The notes: a model not told the origin generated them from the sequence alone. A DNA stretch of 64,000 nucleotides from Bradyrhizobium ottawaense (GCF_900099825.1 NZ_LT629693.1:6459001-6523000), one strand, 5' to 3'; numbered from the stretch's first letter, positions 35,828 to 45,352 are shown. Numbers and translations: made by a program.

Positions 35828-37072
35828 TCAATGCCTGACGACAGATGCAATGGTCGCGCCAAAATCCGCGCGTGCGCGCTCGACGCTGAACTGGCGAGCG
35901 AGCACCAGGGCGTTGGCCACAATCCTGCTTCGCAAAACCTCGTCGTCGGCGATCCGGTTCAGTGCTTCCGCCAGTTTACGCGGATCCGGCGTGTCCACGA
36001 CCAGCCCTGCATCGGCGTTGCGGATCAATTCGGTGATGAATGATCCCGCGGGCGCGTGAACGAGTATCGGCCGGCCCGACGCGAGATATTCGCCCAATTT
36101 TGCGGGGGCGGAGGACCGAATGACCTCCGGAATCGGCGAGTAGAACGCAAGCGGGAGAAACAGCACATCCGCCGCCTGCTGCAGCGCCACGGCGGTGGCG
36201 TGGGGAGCCTGCGGGTGCACGTCGACATGCGGACTGGCAAGCTCATTTGTCACAAGTTCGGAACCGTGCTGGCCCGTGTAAATGTCGATCGCAAAGCGGC
36301 CACCCAGCGCGCCCAGCGCGGCGACCAGATTGCGAAACGCACTTGCTTGCGCGGAATACACCGAGCCCGTGTACAGCAAGCGCCACCGCGCGGGATTTGC
36401 GTCGGGCCGTTTTGCCGGGCTTTCATTTAGGGCGACGGCGGCCGGATTTCGCACAATGTGAATGTCGGCGCGCGGCAGGCGCTTCCTGATATCACTTGCC
36501 AGAACTTCATTTGGCGCAATAAGCCGCAAAGCTCCGCGACTCCAGATCTGTTCCGATACCCGGGCGATGTTGCGATAGATGCCGCGTTCCCATTGATAAA
36601 CGGGATCGTCGAACAGGTATGCCACAAACGGAATCCGAAGGCGGCGTGCCGCGAGAAAGCTGGCCGGAAGATCGAACGGATTGCCGCTGCAACCAACGAC
36701 GACATCGACCGCGCCGTCATGCAGGATGCGCGTGATTTCGCCTGCTCTCACCATCACGCTGCGCAGCAAACCGCCGCTGTGGTTGAACCGTCCCGCCAGC
36801 TTGCCCCATTTCCGCGTCGTCAATTGAAAGCGGGGAGGCGACAATTCGAAATGACTGCCGTAATGCGCTTGATCAAGTTCGACAATGTTCATTTGATCGG
36901 TCAGGAACATAGGCGGTGCGAACATTGTTGGCGCAACGATCTGGCCCAGCACACGCGCCTGTCCGTTTGCCGATGGCGGTGCAGCCGTCGTGACGATCGC
37001 AACTTGCAATGGTGCCAAGGTTTTCCGCTGGTCTGGCCCGCGATTTGCCTCAACTGAAACGAGATTCATCAT
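35828..37072 (-). CDS. GT4-like glycosyltransferase
   Basis: This 414-residue protein has a GT-B outline. Its N-terminal domain contains VAIVTTAAPPSANGQARVLG, and the C-terminal domain contains RWRLLYTGSVYSAQASAF and APAKLGEYLASGRPILVHAP. E-x7-E is weak, but PEVIRSSAPAKLGEYLASG corresponds to the donor-site loop. It is the first of four closely packed glycosyltransferase genes; the gap to the next upstream gene is 120 bases and may contain a promoter. Confidence 0.78.
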   Translation of the reverse strand: MMNLVSVEANRGPDQRKTLAPLQVAIVTTAAPPSANGQARVLGQIVAPTMFAPPMFLTDQMNIVELDQAHYGSHFELSPPRFQLTTRKWGKLAGRFNHSGGLLRSVMVRAGEITRILHDGAVDVVVGCSGNPFDLPASFLAARRLRIPFVAYLFDDPVYQWERGIYRNIARVSEQIWSRGALRLIAPNEVLASDIRKRLPRADIHIVRNPAAVALNESPAKRPDANPARWRLLYTGSVYSAQASAFRNLVAALGALGGRFAIDIYTGQHGSELVTNELASPHVDVHPQAPHATAVALQQAADVLFLPLAFYSPIPEVIRSSAPAKLGEYLASGRPILVHAPAGSFITELIRNADAGLVVDTPDPRKLAEALNRIADDEVLRSRIVANALVLARQFSVERARADFGATIASVVRH

Positions 37073-37192
37073 TGTTCCGATGGCGCCCCCTGGATGCCAA
37101 AATCCGAGTTACATCTGATCTGGCCCGAAAGATAGCAGTTTTCACCTCTGCGCCACAACGTTTTGAGCGCTCGGGAACACTGCTCTTGCGGG

Positions 37193-38311
37193 TTACGATG
37201 CCGGTCGCAAGTTTCGAAAATGGGCGAGCAAATGACCGGCGACATTTGGCCAGGCGTAGTGTTCCAGCACGAATGCGCGCAGCCGCTGGCCTGACGCGGT
37301 TAAGGCATCGTCATCGGAAATCATCTGCTGCATCGCATTGGACAGCGCGGTGATGTCAACGGGCACCACCCGTCCGCCGCCGATTTTTGCGACCTCGTCG
37401 AACCCGCATTGATCCGTCAACAACACAGGCACGCCCATCGCGCCGGCCTCCAGCGCAACCATTGACATCACTTCGGAATGCGAGGGAACGACAAGGAGCG
37501 AAGTCTGGCCGAGTAAAAAGGAGCGCTTCTCCTCATCGACAAATCCGGCAAATGCGACGCGGCTTTGCAGCCCGAGTTCCGCTGTCCGCAACTCAAGTTG
37601 CGGGCGCAAGCCGAGATCGGGGCCGGCGATCACGAGGGTCACGTCGGGCATTGCAGCCGCCGCCGCGGCAAACGCCTCCAGCAGCAGGTCGGGCGCCTTG
37701 ATCGCGGTGAGTCGTCCGACGAACAGGATCGACCGCGCTTTGGGGATGACCGGTGCAACGCGTGTCCCGGCTTCGCCGGCCTCGATGCCATTTGGCGAGA
37801 CAAAGATCTTCTCCGGTTCGACGTCGAAGTCGGAGATCAACAATCTTCTCTCCTGTTCCGTCGTGGCGATGACGGTGTCGGAGGCACGAATCATCCAGCG
37901 CCCGGCGATTTGGAAATAAATCCGCTTGAGCCGAGCGGACCTGCCATATTTCGTGAGCGATCCCGCCGGGCATAGCACCAGCGGCTTGCCGACCACACGT
38001 GCCAGACCGCTGCACAGCGCGCCCAGCAGAAACCAGAATCCCATCACCTGAATGATGTCGGCGGCACGAAACAAGCGTAATATCTTGAGCGGGGGCGGCA
38101 GCGGGATCGGAAAACGTTGCCCGACAAAGCGCAACTGCATCACATCGATGCCGGCCGCGGTAAAATCGTCGAGCCAGGGCGTCGGCCCCATCGTAACAAT
38201 GTTACATTTGCAGCCGAGCCGCGCGAGATGGAGGGCTAGCCATCGTGTTCGTTCCGCAGTCCCGCCGCCGCGCTCGGCGTCGAGCCAGACATTGACCAGA
38301 ACGATTTTCAC
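37193..38311 (-). CDS. GT4 glycosyltransferase
   Basis: This 372-residue product begins (GTG) MKIVLVNVWLDAERGGGTAE. The N-terminal glycine-rich loop and the C-terminal SHSEVMSMVALEAGAMGVPVL (E-x7-E) are standard GT4 features, with SILFVGRLTAIKAPDLLLEA between them. It is the first gene of the minus-strand run and is divergent from the epimerase gene at 38525. The 213-base gap between them should hold the promoters for both directions. Confidence 0.9.
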   Translation of the reverse strand: MKIVLVNVWLDAERGGGTAERTRWLALHLARLGCKCNIVTMGPTPWLDDFTAAGIDVMQLRFVGQRFPIPLPPPLKILRLFRAADIIQVMGFWFLLGALCSGLARVVGKPLVLCPAGSLTKYGRSARLKRIYFQIAGRWMIRASDTVIATTEQERRLLISDFDVEPEKIFVSPNGIEAGEAGTRVAPVIPKARSILFVGRLTAIKAPDLLLEAFAAAAAAMPDVTLVIAGPDLGLRPQLELRTAELGLQSRVAFAGFVDEEKRSFLLGQTSLLVVPSHSEVMSMVALEAGAMGVPVLLTDQCGFDEVAKIGGGRVVPVDITALSNAMQQMISDDDALTASGQRLRAFVLEHYAWPNVAGHLLAHFRNLRPAS

Positions 38312-38524
38312 AGGAAGCTCCGCGGCACCGCAGGCCGGTCATTGTTTTGTGGATGGGCGTTTACCATGATGCTGGTGAACCGCTCCAGAAATCAATTATA
38401 GAGGCGCGGGCCGGGGCTGGCTATCGAAAGGTTGCCGCCGGTCCGGTCGCAGGCGGGCGGCCGCCGGATTTGCCTAAGCGGTTCTATTTGTTAAAAGTGG
38501 CGAGATTCACAAGGAAGTTCCAGC
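38312..38524. promoter_or_regulatory. Divergent promoter region of the polysaccharide locus
   Basis: These 213 bases separate two divergent genes, so both transcripts should start here. AGGAAG at about 38511-38516 is a good ribosome site for the GTG start at 38525. I could not mark a convincing promoter or operator. Confidence 0.4.
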
Positions 38525-39700
38525 GTGCAGACAGCAAGTCAGATGAAGCGCATCAAGGTTATGACCATCGTGGGGACGCGACCCGAGCTCATCAAGCTGA
38601 GCCGCGTCATCCCCGAACTGGACCAGCACACGGACCATATCCTTGTCCATTCAGGCCAGAATTTCGATTTCGAACTGAACGAGATCTTTTTTCAGGAGCT
38701 CGGCATTCGTCGTCCCGATATCTTTCTCAACGCCAACTGCGAAACGGCCGCAGAGACGATCGGGAAAGTCATTGTCATGGCGGACGAGGTGTTCGAACGG
38801 GAAAAGCCCGAGGCCGTGCTGATCTACGGCGACACCAACACGGGCCTGGCGGCGATCCCGGCAAAGCGCCGCAAGATTCCGATCTTTCACATGGAAGCCG
38901 GCAACAGAAGCTTCGATCAGCGCGTGCCCGAAGAGGTCAACCGAAAAATCATCGATCACCTGTCCGATATCAATCTGCCTTTGACCGAGCACGCGCGACG
39001 CTATCTGCTCGCCGAAGGCATACCGTCCGATCGTATCATCAAGACCGGTTCGACGATGCCCGAGGTGCTGAACTACTACAGGTCCGCCATCGATGCGTCC
39101 GATATTCTTGATCAGCTCAACCTCAAGAGCGGAGCGTACCTTGTCGTCAGCGTGCATCGCGAGGAGAATGTCGATGATCCCGCCAAGCTGCGGCGACTGC
39201 TGCAGTGCCTGGAGGCACTCGCTGAACAGTTCGACCGGCGGCTGATCGTCTCGACCCACCCCCGGACGCGTAAGCGCCTTGAGGCGCTGTCCGAACGAAC
39301 CACCGACAAGCGTATCGAGTTTCTCAAGCCGTTCGGATTTCTCGGCTACATCAAGCTGCAGATGAACGCATTTTGCGTCATTTCCGACAGCGGCACGATT
39401 ACCGAGGAGGCCTCCATCCTCGGATTTCCCGCCGTCACATTGCGGGAAGCGCATGAGCGTCCGGAAGGCATGGACCGCGCCACTCTGATCATGACGGGAC
39501 TGCGACCGGAGCGTGTCGTCCAGTCCGTCAAGATCGTGACGGATCAGCACGAGCCGGGCAAGCGGCCCACTGTTTTGGTGGACGACTACGATTCGCCCGA
39601 CGTGTCGCGCAAGATGGTCCGCATCATCGCCAGCTACATCGACTACGTAAATCGCGCAGTCTGGTCCAAGGAGATGGTGCCCGCCGGGATCGACGGCTAG
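38525..39700 (+). CDS. UDP-N-acetylhexosamine 2-epimerase, WecB/CapG family
   Basis: This 391-residue protein starts at GTG 38525, with AGGAAG seven bases before; the ATG at 38543 is an alternative. Family blocks are GTRPELIKLSRVIPEL, VHSGQNFD, HMEAGNRSFD, SVHREEN and SDSGTITEEASILGFP, ending near the uridine-binding LREAHERPEG. The WecB family epimerises C2 of UDP-HexNAc. Next to a CapE-like dehydratase and an RmlD-like reductase, the WbjD/WbvD type is more likely, giving UDP-L-FucNAc or UDP-L-QuiNAc. It ends head-on with the glycosyltransferase gene at 39697; both stops lie in one CTAG. Confidence 0.9.
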   Translation: MQTASQMKRIKVMTIVGTRPELIKLSRVIPELDQHTDHILVHSGQNFDFELNEIFFQELGIRRPDIFLNANCETAAETIGKVIVMADEVFEREKPEAVLIYGDTNTGLAAIPAKRRKIPIFHMEAGNRSFDQRVPEEVNRKIIDHLSDINLPLTEHARRYLLAEGIPSDRIIKTGSTMPEVLNYYRSAIDASDILDQLNLKSGAYLVVSVHREENVDDPAKLRRLLQCLEALAEQFDRRLIVSTHPRTRKRLEALSERTTDKRIEFLKPFGFLGYIKLQMNAFCVISDSGTITEEASILGFPAVTLREAHERPEGMDRATLIMTGLRPERVVQSVKIVTDQHEPGKRPTVLVDDYDSPDVSRKMVRIIASYIDYVNRAVWSKEMVPAGIDG

Positions 39701-40959
39701 GCCGCCGACGAGGTCGGGCCGCTGGCGAGTTCGCGTAGCCACTGCTCCAGGCGGCCAAGCCAGGCATGACGGTCGAATTTGAGGGCGTGATATTGCAACG
39801 CCGCCCGGCCCATGGCGCGGCGCTGCTCCGCCGGCATATCCGCCATCGCAACTGCGGCCTCGGCGAGGCTGCCGGCGTTGCCGGGCAGCGCCACCAGGCC
39901 CGCACCGGACTCCATCAATGCCTCGGCCGCCGCACCGGATACGGCCCCCAGAACAGGACGACCGCAGGCCAGGTAGGATTGCAGTTTCGACGGCACCGTG
40001 AGGGAAAAAATAGCTTCGTCGCGGAGCGTCATGAGAAGCACGTCGGCAAGGGCAAAAAACGTCGGCATCTGCTCGGGCGGGAAACTGCCGATCACCTGGG
40101 CGTTGCCGGCGAGCCTGCGGTCGCGGATTTCGCCTTCAAGCCAGCCGCGCCGTTGTCCGTCGCCGATGAAGATCCACTGGATGTCGCGCCGGTTTTTCAG
40201 CAGCGCAATGGCCCCGACAATTTCCTCGAGATCCTGCGCCAGTCCGAGATTACCGGCGAAAACGATTGTGAAGCCCGACCTGAAATACGACCGCTCAGGG
40301 GCGTCCGGGGCGACCTCGACCGCACGATAGAACGCATCGACCGTGTTCGGCAGATAACGGAAATCCGCGTCTGGCGGCGCCAGGGGGCGGATGAAATCGA
40401 TAAAGTGTGGCGACTGCACCGCGATGACCGTCGACCGGCGATAAATCTGCCGAACCAGCCAACGCAGCACGCCAAGCACCGACCGGCTCTTGATCGCAGC
40501 CGTCGCTGTCACGCTTTCTGGCCAGATGTCCTGCACCCACAACAACAGGCCGCATCGCATGATACCCTTGGTGACGATCGCAGGCAGCGCAATGGTGACC
40601 GGCGAGAGCTGGTAGACCAGCAACACGTCCGGCCGCCGGCGCAGCAGAAAGGGCGCGAGCATGCTGGCGCTGATGGCGTAGGACAGGTAATTCAGGGCCA
40701 GCCGGACCTGGGAATTCTGCCCCCGGGCTATGATCGGAACGCGCACGACCCGCACGCCCCGGTAGATTTCCCGCCGCACCTTCCAGCCGCCATACCCGCT
40801 TGCAAAACGTCCCGAGGGATAATTCGGCATGCCGGTCAGAACCGTGACCTGGTGGCCGCGCGAGGCGAGGTCGGCAGCAACCGTGTTGATGCCAAAATTC
40901 TCCGGGAAGAAATACTGGCAGAAGATGACTATCGAGAGCGGGCGGCCGGTTTCGTCCAT
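39697..40959 (-). CDS. GT4 glycosyltransferase, WbuB-like
   Basis: This 420-residue enzyme begins SIVIFCQYFFPENFGINTVA and contains LTGMPNYPSGRF, LLLWVQDIWPES, FAGNLGLAQDLEEIV and VPSKLQSYLACGRPVLGAVSG. This is the pattern of the WbuB/WcaI-like GT4 group, in which WbuB is linked to L-FucNAc transfer in E. coli O26. That agrees with the L-aminosugar genes here, but the donor is inferred. It lies at the left end of the locus and is convergent with the epimerase gene. Confidence 0.86.
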   Translation of the reverse strand: MDETGRPLSIVIFCQYFFPENFGINTVAADLASRGHQVTVLTGMPNYPSGRFASGYGGWKVRREIYRGVRVVRVPIIARGQNSQVRLALNYLSYAISASMLAPFLLRRRPDVLLVYQLSPVTIALPAIVTKGIMRCGLLLWVQDIWPESVTATAAIKSRSVLGVLRWLVRQIYRRSTVIAVQSPHFIDFIRPLAPPDADFRYLPNTVDAFYRAVEVAPDAPERSYFRSGFTIVFAGNLGLAQDLEEIVGAIALLKNRRDIQWIFIGDGQRRGWLEGEIRDRRLAGNAQVIGSFPPEQMPTFFALADVLLMTLRDEAIFSLTVPSKLQSYLACGRPVLGAVSGAAAEALMESGAGLVALPGNAGSLAEAAVAMADMPAEQRRAMGRAALQYHALKFDRHAWLGRLEQWLRELASGPTSSAA

Positions 40960-41187
40960 CGGAGTTGTTTATCGGTTCAGCTGGGGCCGATCAATTCGAA
41001 ACCCGGCATCGATGGCCTGCTTAGGGTCGTCGGCGATCCGCGAGCGCGCCGGCGCGGTGCGGGTTTCATCAGATTTGCTGATTGTGTCCATTGACGTCTG
41101 GCGACCAGGGCCGGTTCGAGCGGGTCGCCTTGGCCGGATTTCGGCGCTTGCGCCGGTGTGAAAGGTCGTGTCTCGACCATTGACAGG

Positions 41188-41472
41188 CTAAGTCATAGCT
41201 GCGCCTGTAAAATGACATGGTCGGTGCGATTTTCGATCGATGGCGCCCGTAGTCAACACGTTGATATTGGTTTTTGTGGCTCTGATGCTGGCATTAAGCC
41301 AGATCTTGCTGAAATTCGCGGTCGTGCTCGTCATTGTGGACGGCGGAAAGTCGGCCGTGAATGCGATTGCAAGGAAATCGCCAAGAAAACGTTGCAGGAC
41401 ATTGAGGTTGGCACGCCGAAAAACCAGAATGATGATCAGCGTCGCAAAGAGGACCGTCCAGGACAGCGGCAA
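41188..41472 (-). pseudogene. Possible 3' fragment of a membrane protein
   Basis: The frame has a strongly hydrophobic stretch (LSWTVLFATLIIILVF) followed by a basic, soluble tail. It starts right where similarity to the IS5-type transposase remnant ends, so the original 5' part may have been lost. No family is recognised, and it may be only a chance frame. The 228 bases between it and the glycosyltransferase start at 40959 show nothing. Confidence 0.3.
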
Positions 41473-41494
41473 TATTCTTTAAGCGCGCCGGATA

Positions 41495-41790
41495 AAGCTT
41501 CCAGCCGCGCTGGCGTTGTTGCTGGGAGCGGATCTGAGAGGCTCGTGGCAACGGTAGCAAAAACCACCTCGAGGTTCTCCTGACCGGCAATCTTGCGGCT
41601 GATGTCACGGCTAGCCGGCCAAGTCTGCTGCGCATGATCCGCGACTGGCGGCGGTGGCGGTTGAACTGCTTGGCGTGGGCGTATCGGCCAGCCATCATTG
41701 CCGCGTGTTTAGCGACGCGGACATAGGTCTCCCTCCGTCACCAGGAGAGAATCATGCTTCGACCACCAGGGGAATCTCAATTGAAATCGC
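41495..41790 (-). mobile_element. IS5-family transposase remnant
   Basis: The minus strand from 41698 reads MMAGRYAHAKQFNRHRRQSR to SRLGRL. In a shifted frame RDISRKIAGQENLE follows, and in the first frame again LPRASQIRSQQQRQRGWKLY. These are conserved parts of IS5-type transposases that carry the RQSRIMRSRLGRL and GWKLY blocks. The rest of the gene is absent. A weak element-like stretch upstream runs to about 41790. Bases 41791-41964 show nothing I can support. Confidence 0.65.
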
Positions 41791-41964
41791 AAGGTTTTGC
41801 GCACTGCGACCCCGAAACCTGCAATCTTAAAACCGACCGTGAGCTGGAAACCGACTCGCGCTCAACGGCTTAGAAATTGTTCACGGACGACCAAGGGCCC
41901 TCGCAGTCGCAAGGCAGAACCAGATTATTGCCAAAACGAAGCCAATTCCCGCTTACGCTGTGAT

Positions 41965-43188
41965 CTAGCGCTCGTCGGCAATAACCTTGCCGTCATTCGG
42001 CAGCGAAGCAGCGGCGACTAGTTCGACATTGCCGCCCAGCTTGGTCACCGCGCGCAGCGTCGCGGCGAGTTCGTTCTGAAGGGCATCGTCCGGAGATGCG
42101 GCTTCGGCTTTCAGCGTCATCAGATCGGCTTCGCCCGAGCGCGTGACGACGAGGCGCAGCCGTCCAAGTTCGGGATGGCGCTTGCCGATCTCGGCAATCT
42201 GCTCGGGGCGCACGAACATGCCCTTGACCTTGGTGGTCTGGTCGGCGCGGCCCATCCAGCCCTTGATGCGCATATTGGTTCGCCCGCACGGACTTACACC
42301 CGGCAGCGCCGCGGTGAGGTCGCCGAGCGCGAGCCGGATCCAGGGATGGTGCGGATCGAGCGAGGTAACGACGATCTCGCCGACGTCGCCAGGCGCTACA
42401 GGATCGCCGGTGCCGGGCCGCACGATCTCCATGATGAGGTCCTCGTTGACGACCATGCCGTCGCGGGTCGGCGTCTCGAAGGCGATCATGCCGAGGTCGG
42501 CGGTTCCGAACGCCTGATAGGCATCGACGCTGCGCGCCTTGACTTCGTCCTGCAACGATTTCGGAAATGCCGCACCTGAGACCAGCGCGCGCTTGATCGA
42601 GGAGACATCGCGCCCGCCGGCCGCGGCGGCGTCAAGCAGGATCTTCAAAAAGTCCGGCGTGCCGCTATAGCCGACTGGACGGTAGGCCTCGATCAGCTCG
42701 AATTGCTGTTCGGTATTGCCAGGACCGGCCGGGATCACGGCGCAGCCCAGCGCCCGCGCTGAGGCGTCGAAAATGAAGCCGCCGGGCGTCAGATGATAGC
42801 TGAAGGTGTTCAGCACCACGTCGCCGGGCCGGAAGCCGGCAGCATACAACGCCCGCGCGCCGCGCCAGGGATCGGGGTGGGCGGGCTCGGGCTCGAAGAT
42901 CGGACCCGGCGAGGTGAACAGCCGCCCGAACGAGCCCAGAGGCGCCGCCACGAAGCCGCCAAAAGGCGGCGTGGCCTTGTGCAGGGCAGGGAGTTCCGAC
43001 TTGCGCAGCACCGGCAGGCGCGCCAGCGCGGCCCGGGTCGTCACCGAGGCCGGATCAACGCCCTTCAGGCGTCCGGCATAAGCGGGCGCCTCCATGGCCT
43101 TGCGGAGCACGTCCGGGAGCCGGGCAAACAGCGCCGTCTCGCGGTCGGCGGGCGCGCGCGTTTCAAGCGCGTCATAGTGCTCGGTCAT
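41965..43188 (-). CDS. Phenylacetate-CoA-ligase-like AMP-forming enzyme
   Basis: This is 407 residues from the Met at 43188 (MTEHYDALETRAPADRE), preceded by AGAGAT; an upstream start at 43245 would add 19 residues reaching into the divergent gene's leader. It resembles PaaK-type adenylating enzymes: FRPGDVVLNTFSYHLTPGGF, YSGTPDFLKILL, YQAFGTADLGMIAFE, GEIVVT and KGMFVRPEQI. The usual TSGTTGxP loop is replaced by LFTSPGPIFEPEP, so its activity is uncertain. The substrate is probably an aromatic or other carboxylic acid. It is divergent from the AGE-type gene with 92 bases between. Confidence 0.75.
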   Translation of the reverse strand: MTEHYDALETRAPADRETALFARLPDVLRKAMEAPAYAGRLKGVDPASVTTRAALARLPVLRKSELPALHKATPPFGGFVAAPLGSFGRLFTSPGPIFEPEPAHPDPWRGARALYAAGFRPGDVVLNTFSYHLTPGGFIFDASARALGCAVIPAGPGNTEQQFELIEAYRPVGYSGTPDFLKILLDAAAAGGRDVSSIKRALVSGAAFPKSLQDEVKARSVDAYQAFGTADLGMIAFETPTRDGMVVNEDLIMEIVRPGTGDPVAPGDVGEIVVTSLDPHHPWIRLALGDLTAALPGVSPCGRTNMRIKGWMGRADQTTKVKGMFVRPEQIAEIGKRHPELGRLRLVVTRSGEADLMTLKAEAASPDDALQNELAATLRAVTKLGGNVELVAAASLPNDGKVIADER

Positions 43189-43280
43189 GGCAGATCTCTT
43201 GAGTTGGGGCCGATTGCCTGCCGCTTGTGACGTGCTATCAAACATCGGCTACCGGTGTTGGGGATGTCTCGGGGAACGTA

Positions 43281-44432
43281 ATGGCTGAAGGCAAATCCGC
43301 TGCGGCAGAAGATTCGGTCGACATCATCGCGAGGCTGAAGGCCCGCATGATCGACCATGCGTTGCCGCTGTGGTCGGACGAAGGCTGGGATCGGACGACG
43401 GGTGGCTTTATCGACCGGCTCGCCCCGGACGGCCGTGCCGATCGTCAGGCGCCACGCCGGATTCTGGTGCAGGCTCGGCAGATCTACTGTTTCGCCAAGG
43501 CCGCCCAGATGGGCTGGTATCCCGAAGGCCGCGAGGTGGCGCTGAAGGGGCTGGATTACCTTTTGGCCAAGGCCAAAAGCCCCGACGGCAAGCCCGGCTT
43601 CGTCCACGTCCTGACGCCCGAAGGCGCCGTGCTCAAGCCCTTGCGCGACACCTATGACCACGCCTTTGTGCTGCTCGCGCTCGCCAGCGTCTACGCGCTC
43701 GATCGCGATGCGCAGATCCGCGCCGAGATCGACGCGCTGTGTCATTTCCTTGATACCCAGCTGCGCTCGACGAACGGCGGCTTTCTCGAAGGCCTGCCGC
43801 CGTCGATGCCGCGGCGGCAAAACCCCCAGATGCATCTGTTCGAAGCGATGATTGCCGCGTTCGACGCCACCCATGACAACGTATTCCAGAATCGCGCCGG
43901 CGATTTCTTTGCGCTGTTTCTCGCCAATCTCTATGACAAGCAGAAGCAACTGCTGGGCGAGTATTTTGAAGAGGACTGGTCGAGGATCGAGCCTGTCAGC
44001 ATCGAGCCCGGACATCAAGCGGAATGGGCCTGGCTGCTGAAAGGATTCGAACGCATCACGGGCTGTCCAACGGGGCGTTTTCGCGGCGAGCTGCTGGCGT
44101 CGGCGCTGCGCTACCGTGACGAGGCGACGGGCTGTCTGGTTGACGAGGGCGACACTGCCGGCAACGTCAGGCGCGATACGCGGCGGCTGTGGCCGCAGAC
44201 CGAAATTGCGAAAGCGTGGATTGCGCAAGCGGAGTCGGGCGAGGCCGGTGCTGCCGACGAGGCGCGGATGGCGCTGGTGCGGCTGGAGCGGCATTACCTC
44301 AGCCATCCCGTGGCCGGCGGCTGGCACGATCAGTTCGACCGCGACGGCAACTCGCTGGTCGCCACGATTCCCGCGTCGTCGTTCTATCATGTCCTGTGTG
44401 CGGTCACCGAAGCGGAGCAGGTGCTCGGCTGA
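43281..44432 (+). CDS. AGE-family sugar epimerase/isomerase
   Basis: This 383-residue protein starts at the ATG at 43281, preceded by GGGGAA; a longer frame from 43227 is less likely. It has the alpha/alpha-barrel pattern of N-acylglucosamine 2-epimerases and mannose isomerases: RILVQARQIYCFAKA, DTYDHAFVLLALA, PQMHLFEAMIAA, SIEPGHQAEWAWLL and RLWPQTEIAKAW, with the conserved H and E residues of the family. It would interconvert an aldose and ketose or epimerise C2. Its neighbours do not settle the substrate. Convergent with livF at 44447. Confidence 0.85.
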   Translation: MAEGKSAAAEDSVDIIARLKARMIDHALPLWSDEGWDRTTGGFIDRLAPDGRADRQAPRRILVQARQIYCFAKAAQMGWYPEGREVALKGLDYLLAKAKSPDGKPGFVHVLTPEGAVLKPLRDTYDHAFVLLALASVYALDRDAQIRAEIDALCHFLDTQLRSTNGGFLEGLPPSMPRRQNPQMHLFEAMIAAFDATHDNVFQNRAGDFFALFLANLYDKQKQLLGEYFEEDWSRIEPVSIEPGHQAEWAWLLKGFERITGCPTGRFRGELLASALRYRDEATGCLVDEGDTAGNVRRDTRRLWPQTEIAKAWIAQAESGEAGAADEARMALVRLERHYLSHPVAGGWHDQFDRDGNSLVATIPASSFYHVLCAVTEAEQVLG

Positions 44433-44446
44433 GAAAGGCGCGGCGC

Positions 44447-45289
44447 TCACAGCCACCGCTTCCGCCGTTTGAAGCTCTTTAGGTTCTTGAAACTCTTGCG
44501 CTGGTCGCCGGCGCCACCGAGGTAGAATTCCTTGACGTCTTCGTTGTCGCGCAGTTCGTCGGCCGAGCCGTCGAGCACCACCTTGCCCTGTTCCATGATG
44601 TAGCCGTGGCTCGCGACCGAAAGTGCGGCGCGCGCGTTCTGTTCCACCAGCAGGATGGTGACGCCGAGGTCGCGGTTGATCTCCTTGATGATGGCGAACA
44701 CTTCCTTGACCAGCAGCGGCGAGAGCCCCATCGACGGCTCGTCCATCAGGATCATTTTGGGGCGCGCCATCAGCGCCCGGCCGATCGCCAGCATCTGCTG
44801 TTCGCCGCCGGAGAGATAGCCGGCGAGGCCGGTGCGCTCCTTCAGGCGCGGGAAATATTTGAAGACCATGTCGATGTCGTCGCCGACCTCGTTGTCGCTG
44901 CGAGTAAAGGCGCCGAGCCGCAGGTTTTCCAGCGACGTCATGTCGGAGACGATGCGGCGGCCCTCCATCACCTGGAAGATGCCGCGGCGGACGATCTTGT
45001 CGGGGTCGATGCCGTGGATGCGTTCGCCGTCGAACACGATTTCGCCGCGGGTGACTTCGCCGTCCTCGGTCTTGAGCAGGCCCGAGATCGCCTTCAGCGT
45101 CGTCGACTTGCCGGCGCCGTTGGCGCCCAGCAGCGCCACAATGGCACCCTTGGGCACGTCGAGGCTCAGCCCGCGCAGCACCAGGATGACGTCGTCATAC
45201 ACCACCTCGATGTTGCGCACGCTGAGCAGCGGGGCAGGGGCGGTGGCCGCGGCTGGCGCCGGGCGGGCGGTATCGACGGTTTCAATCAT
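44447..45289 (-). CDS. livF: Branched-chain-amino-acid-type ABC transporter ATPase (LivF-like)
   Basis: The 280-residue protein has Walker A GANGAGKST, signature YLSGGEQQMLAIGRAL and Walker B MILMDEPSMGLSP. The LivF type is supported by the short adaptor region and FQVMEGRRIVSDMTSLENLRLGA. A low-complexity proline/alanine-rich start precedes the domain, and a basic tail (KNLKSFKRRKRW) ends it. It is the last gene of the operon, after the binding-protein gene, with a 92-base gap containing a strong stem-loop. The solute may be an amino or other organic acid. Confidence 0.9.
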   Translation of the reverse strand: MIETVDTARPAPAAATAPAPLLSVRNIEVVYDDVILVLRGLSLDVPKGAIVALLGANGAGKSTTLKAISGLLKTEDGEVTRGEIVFDGERIHGIDPDKIVRRGIFQVMEGRRIVSDMTSLENLRLGAFTRSDNEVGDDIDMVFKYFPRLKERTGLAGYLSGGEQQMLAIGRALMARPKMILMDEPSMGLSPLLVKEVFAIIKEINRDLGVTILLVEQNARAALSVASHGYIMEQGKVVLDGSADELRDNEDVKEFYLGGAGDQRKSFKNLKSFKRRKRWL

Positions 45290-45306
45290 GTTCGTTCACT
45301 CTCGCT

Positions 45307-45352
45307 GTCGTCACCCGCCTGGTGCGCAATTGCGCACAAGGCGGGTGATGAC
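45307..45352. repeat. Strong stem-loop between the binding-protein and livF genes
   Basis: A 23-base-pair hairpin with one mismatch and one G-T pair is centred between 45329 and 45330 (core GTGCGCAATTGCGCAC). It is located just after the binding-protein gene and before livF. Similar placement of REP-like hairpins protects upstream mRNA and lowers downstream expression in other operons, which would raise the amount of binding protein relative to ATPase here (inference). Confidence 0.75.

Noticed and set aside
34446..36059. A 537-codon plus-strand frame over the glycosyltransferase genes
   Set aside because: It is opposite two well-supported glycosyltransferases with overlapping starts and stops, and its composition (H, R, Q-rich) is that of an antisense shadow in GC-rich DNA.
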